Positions 4,871-5,391 of a DNA stretch of 5,391 nt are shown here, one piece after another. The DNA is taken from NCBI GenBank assembly GCA_964451885.1, contig CAYVJW010000113.1, positions 1-5,391 on the forward strand, written 5' to 3'. Below the pieces are notes generated by a model, which ran no database searches, was not told the origin of the DNA, and was given only the letters and a program-made list of their open reading frames with translations. Both the position numbers and the translations under genes were made by a program. Origin of the DNA: CAYVJW01 sp964451885 (GTDB lineage: Bacteria; Patescibacteriota; Gracilibacteria; UBA4473). Position 1 is the stretch's first letter, and each line of letters begins with the position of its first letter.

Positions 4871-5030
4871 TAAGGGTGAGAGATAAAATAACATGTTCAA
4901 GTTCGCTCAGATTTGCATTATATAGATTTATAAAAAATTGAGGAATATTGAATATTGTGAAAGTTTTTAGAAATTTAGATGATATGAAGCTGTGATGAAA
5001 TTGTTCAAGTTATTTTGTCACTCGCCCTTA
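4871..5030. mobile_element. 160-bp terminal-inverted-repeat element, copy 3
   Basis: The left end (4871-4892, TAAGGGTGAG...AAAATAAC) and right end (5009-5030, GTTATTTT...CGCCCTTA) match as inverted repeats at 19 of 22 positions, better than in copy 2. The interior differs from copy 2 by a handful of substitutions and a small indel in the AATATTG tract. It directly follows the gene fragment at 4696-4860. It encodes no transposase, so mobilisation would need an enzyme from elsewhere. Confidence 0.75.
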
Positions 5031-5056
5031 TCGCGGAAACAACGAGAAAATAAGAT

Positions 5057-5092
5057 TTAAAAACTGAGACCGGGCGAAATTCACCCGATCCC
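5057..5092 (-). terminator. Rho-independent terminator, second copy
   Basis: Reverse-strand GGGATCGGGTG (5092-5082) pairs with CGCCCGGTCTC (5076-5066) around AATTT in an 11-bp stem, followed by AGTTTTTAAAT. Compared with the copy at 3961-3997, several paired positions changed while pairing was kept. Confidence 0.68.
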
Positions 5093-5101
5093 GTATCTCG
5101 A

Positions 5102-5275
5102 TCAAACGACAGAGTGCATCATAGGGATTTCAGGCCCAACAACCCGCCAGACAATCCCGTCCGCATCTTCCGGATTTTCCATAAATTGCCTACCCACGAA
5201 TGGCATTGTATTCACCAGGACATACAGCTCGTAGATTCCAGGGCCTCTGCCTCTCAGTCCGGCCTCCATGACCAT
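5102..5275 (-). pseudogene. N-terminally truncated relative of the 103-aa protein, 57 codons
   Basis: Reverse-strand frame MVMEAGLRGRGPGIYELYV, then LVNTMPFVGRQFMENPEDAD and GIVWRVVGPE, ending in TGA. It aligns with the C-terminal half of the protein at 4347-4036 (GTFVLNALVKAMPLCG through GLTWQVV). A TAG lies two codons before the first ATG, and there is no good ribosome binding site. The leader and N-terminal coding part found in the other copy are missing. Its promoter and terminator are still present. It is most likely a deletion derivative, although a 57-aa protein starting at 5275 or 5269 cannot be excluded. Confidence 0.6.
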
Positions 5276-5295
5276 CCACTAGAATAGTGTCATTT

Positions 5296-5324
5296 CTTTT
5301 AATAAATTAACATCTTAGTGTCAA
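5296..5324 (-). promoter_or_regulatory. Promoter of the truncated relative
   Basis: Reverse-strand TTGACA (5324-5319, perfect -35), a 17-nt spacer and TAAAAG (5301-5296). The layout matches the promoter at 4501-4474. The predicted start near 5289 would leave only about 14 nt before the first ATG. The last 67 bp of the window to the right hold short palindromes only. Confidence 0.48.
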
Positions 5325-5391
5325 TTATTTGTTGGTTCGGCCGAATAGCCAGAGCCCATTGCTGAGCTCCAGCCTTCTAAGAACCGGACTT

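Noticed and set aside
4677..4886. 69-codon forward open frame starting with GTG
   Set aside because: It lies out of frame over the GC-rich gene tail at 4696-4860, whose composition and product look coding. It also runs into the repeat element at 4871.
2474..4940. CRISPR array
   Set aside because: The repeats are long, few and irregularly spaced, with genes between them. There are no short regular repeats with unique spacers.
3774..5030. Integron cassette array with attC-like recombination sites
   Set aside because: Near-identical 160-bp imperfect palindromes next to small genes recall attC repeats, but the ends do not fit the RYYYAAC / GTTRRRY core arrangement, the two genes are homologues and not diverse cassettes, and no integron integrase is present.
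5325..5391. End of a reverse-strand gene at the right edge
   Set aside because: Only short palindromes and a few uninformative codons before a TAG are visible, which is not enough to call a gene.

Overview
The window looks like a moderately AT-rich bacterial chromosome segment. Genes use the standard code: TGA ends the NAD kinase and the small reverse-strand gene. Start sites are mixed. The main forward genes lack a clear Shine-Dalgarno sequence, while three reverse-strand starts have good ones. A small-genome, Patescibacteria-like lineage is possible, but this is only an impression and no marker gene fixes the taxonomy.

Layout. (1) 1-260 holds the 5' end of a reverse-strand transcription unit: a possible promoter, a 43-residue ORF and the first codons of a gene that leaves the window. 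(2) 517-2206 is a tight forward two-gene operon: a NUDT9-type ADP-ribose pyrophosphatase followed after 1 nt by an NAD kinase. It ends in a hairpin terminator. (3) 2207-2656 is a gene-free, repeat-rich spacer. It has a 26-bp inverted repeat pair, a truncated copy of a dispersed element, and a promoter with four repeated half-sites. (4) 2663-3682 encodes a predicted regulator with winged-helix, GHKL-type ATPase and STAS-like (DUF4325) domains, probably read from a nearly leaderless transcript. (5) 3684-3773 is a frameshifted second copy of the NAD kinase C-terminus. (6) 3774-5324 is an array of related repeats. Two full copies of a 160-bp element with 22-bp imperfect terminal inverted repeats each lie downstream, on the reverse strand, of a small gene with its own promoter and terminator. 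The gene in the first unit is intact (103 aa). The gene in the second is an N-terminally truncated relative. A more decayed element and a GC-richer gene tail lie between the units.

How it fits together. The first two genes are linked through NAD: one cleaves ADP-ribose, an NAD breakdown product, and the other makes NADP from NAD. The NAD kinase 3' end occurs twice, before and after the regulator gene. One explanation is that the regulator segment was inserted at, or recombined into, the 3' end of an NAD kinase gene and left the old tail behind. The terminal-inverted-repeat elements directly abut two different broken gene tails, so the right half looks like a hot spot for rearrangement. No transposase, integrase, CRISPR array, rRNA or tRNA was recognised.
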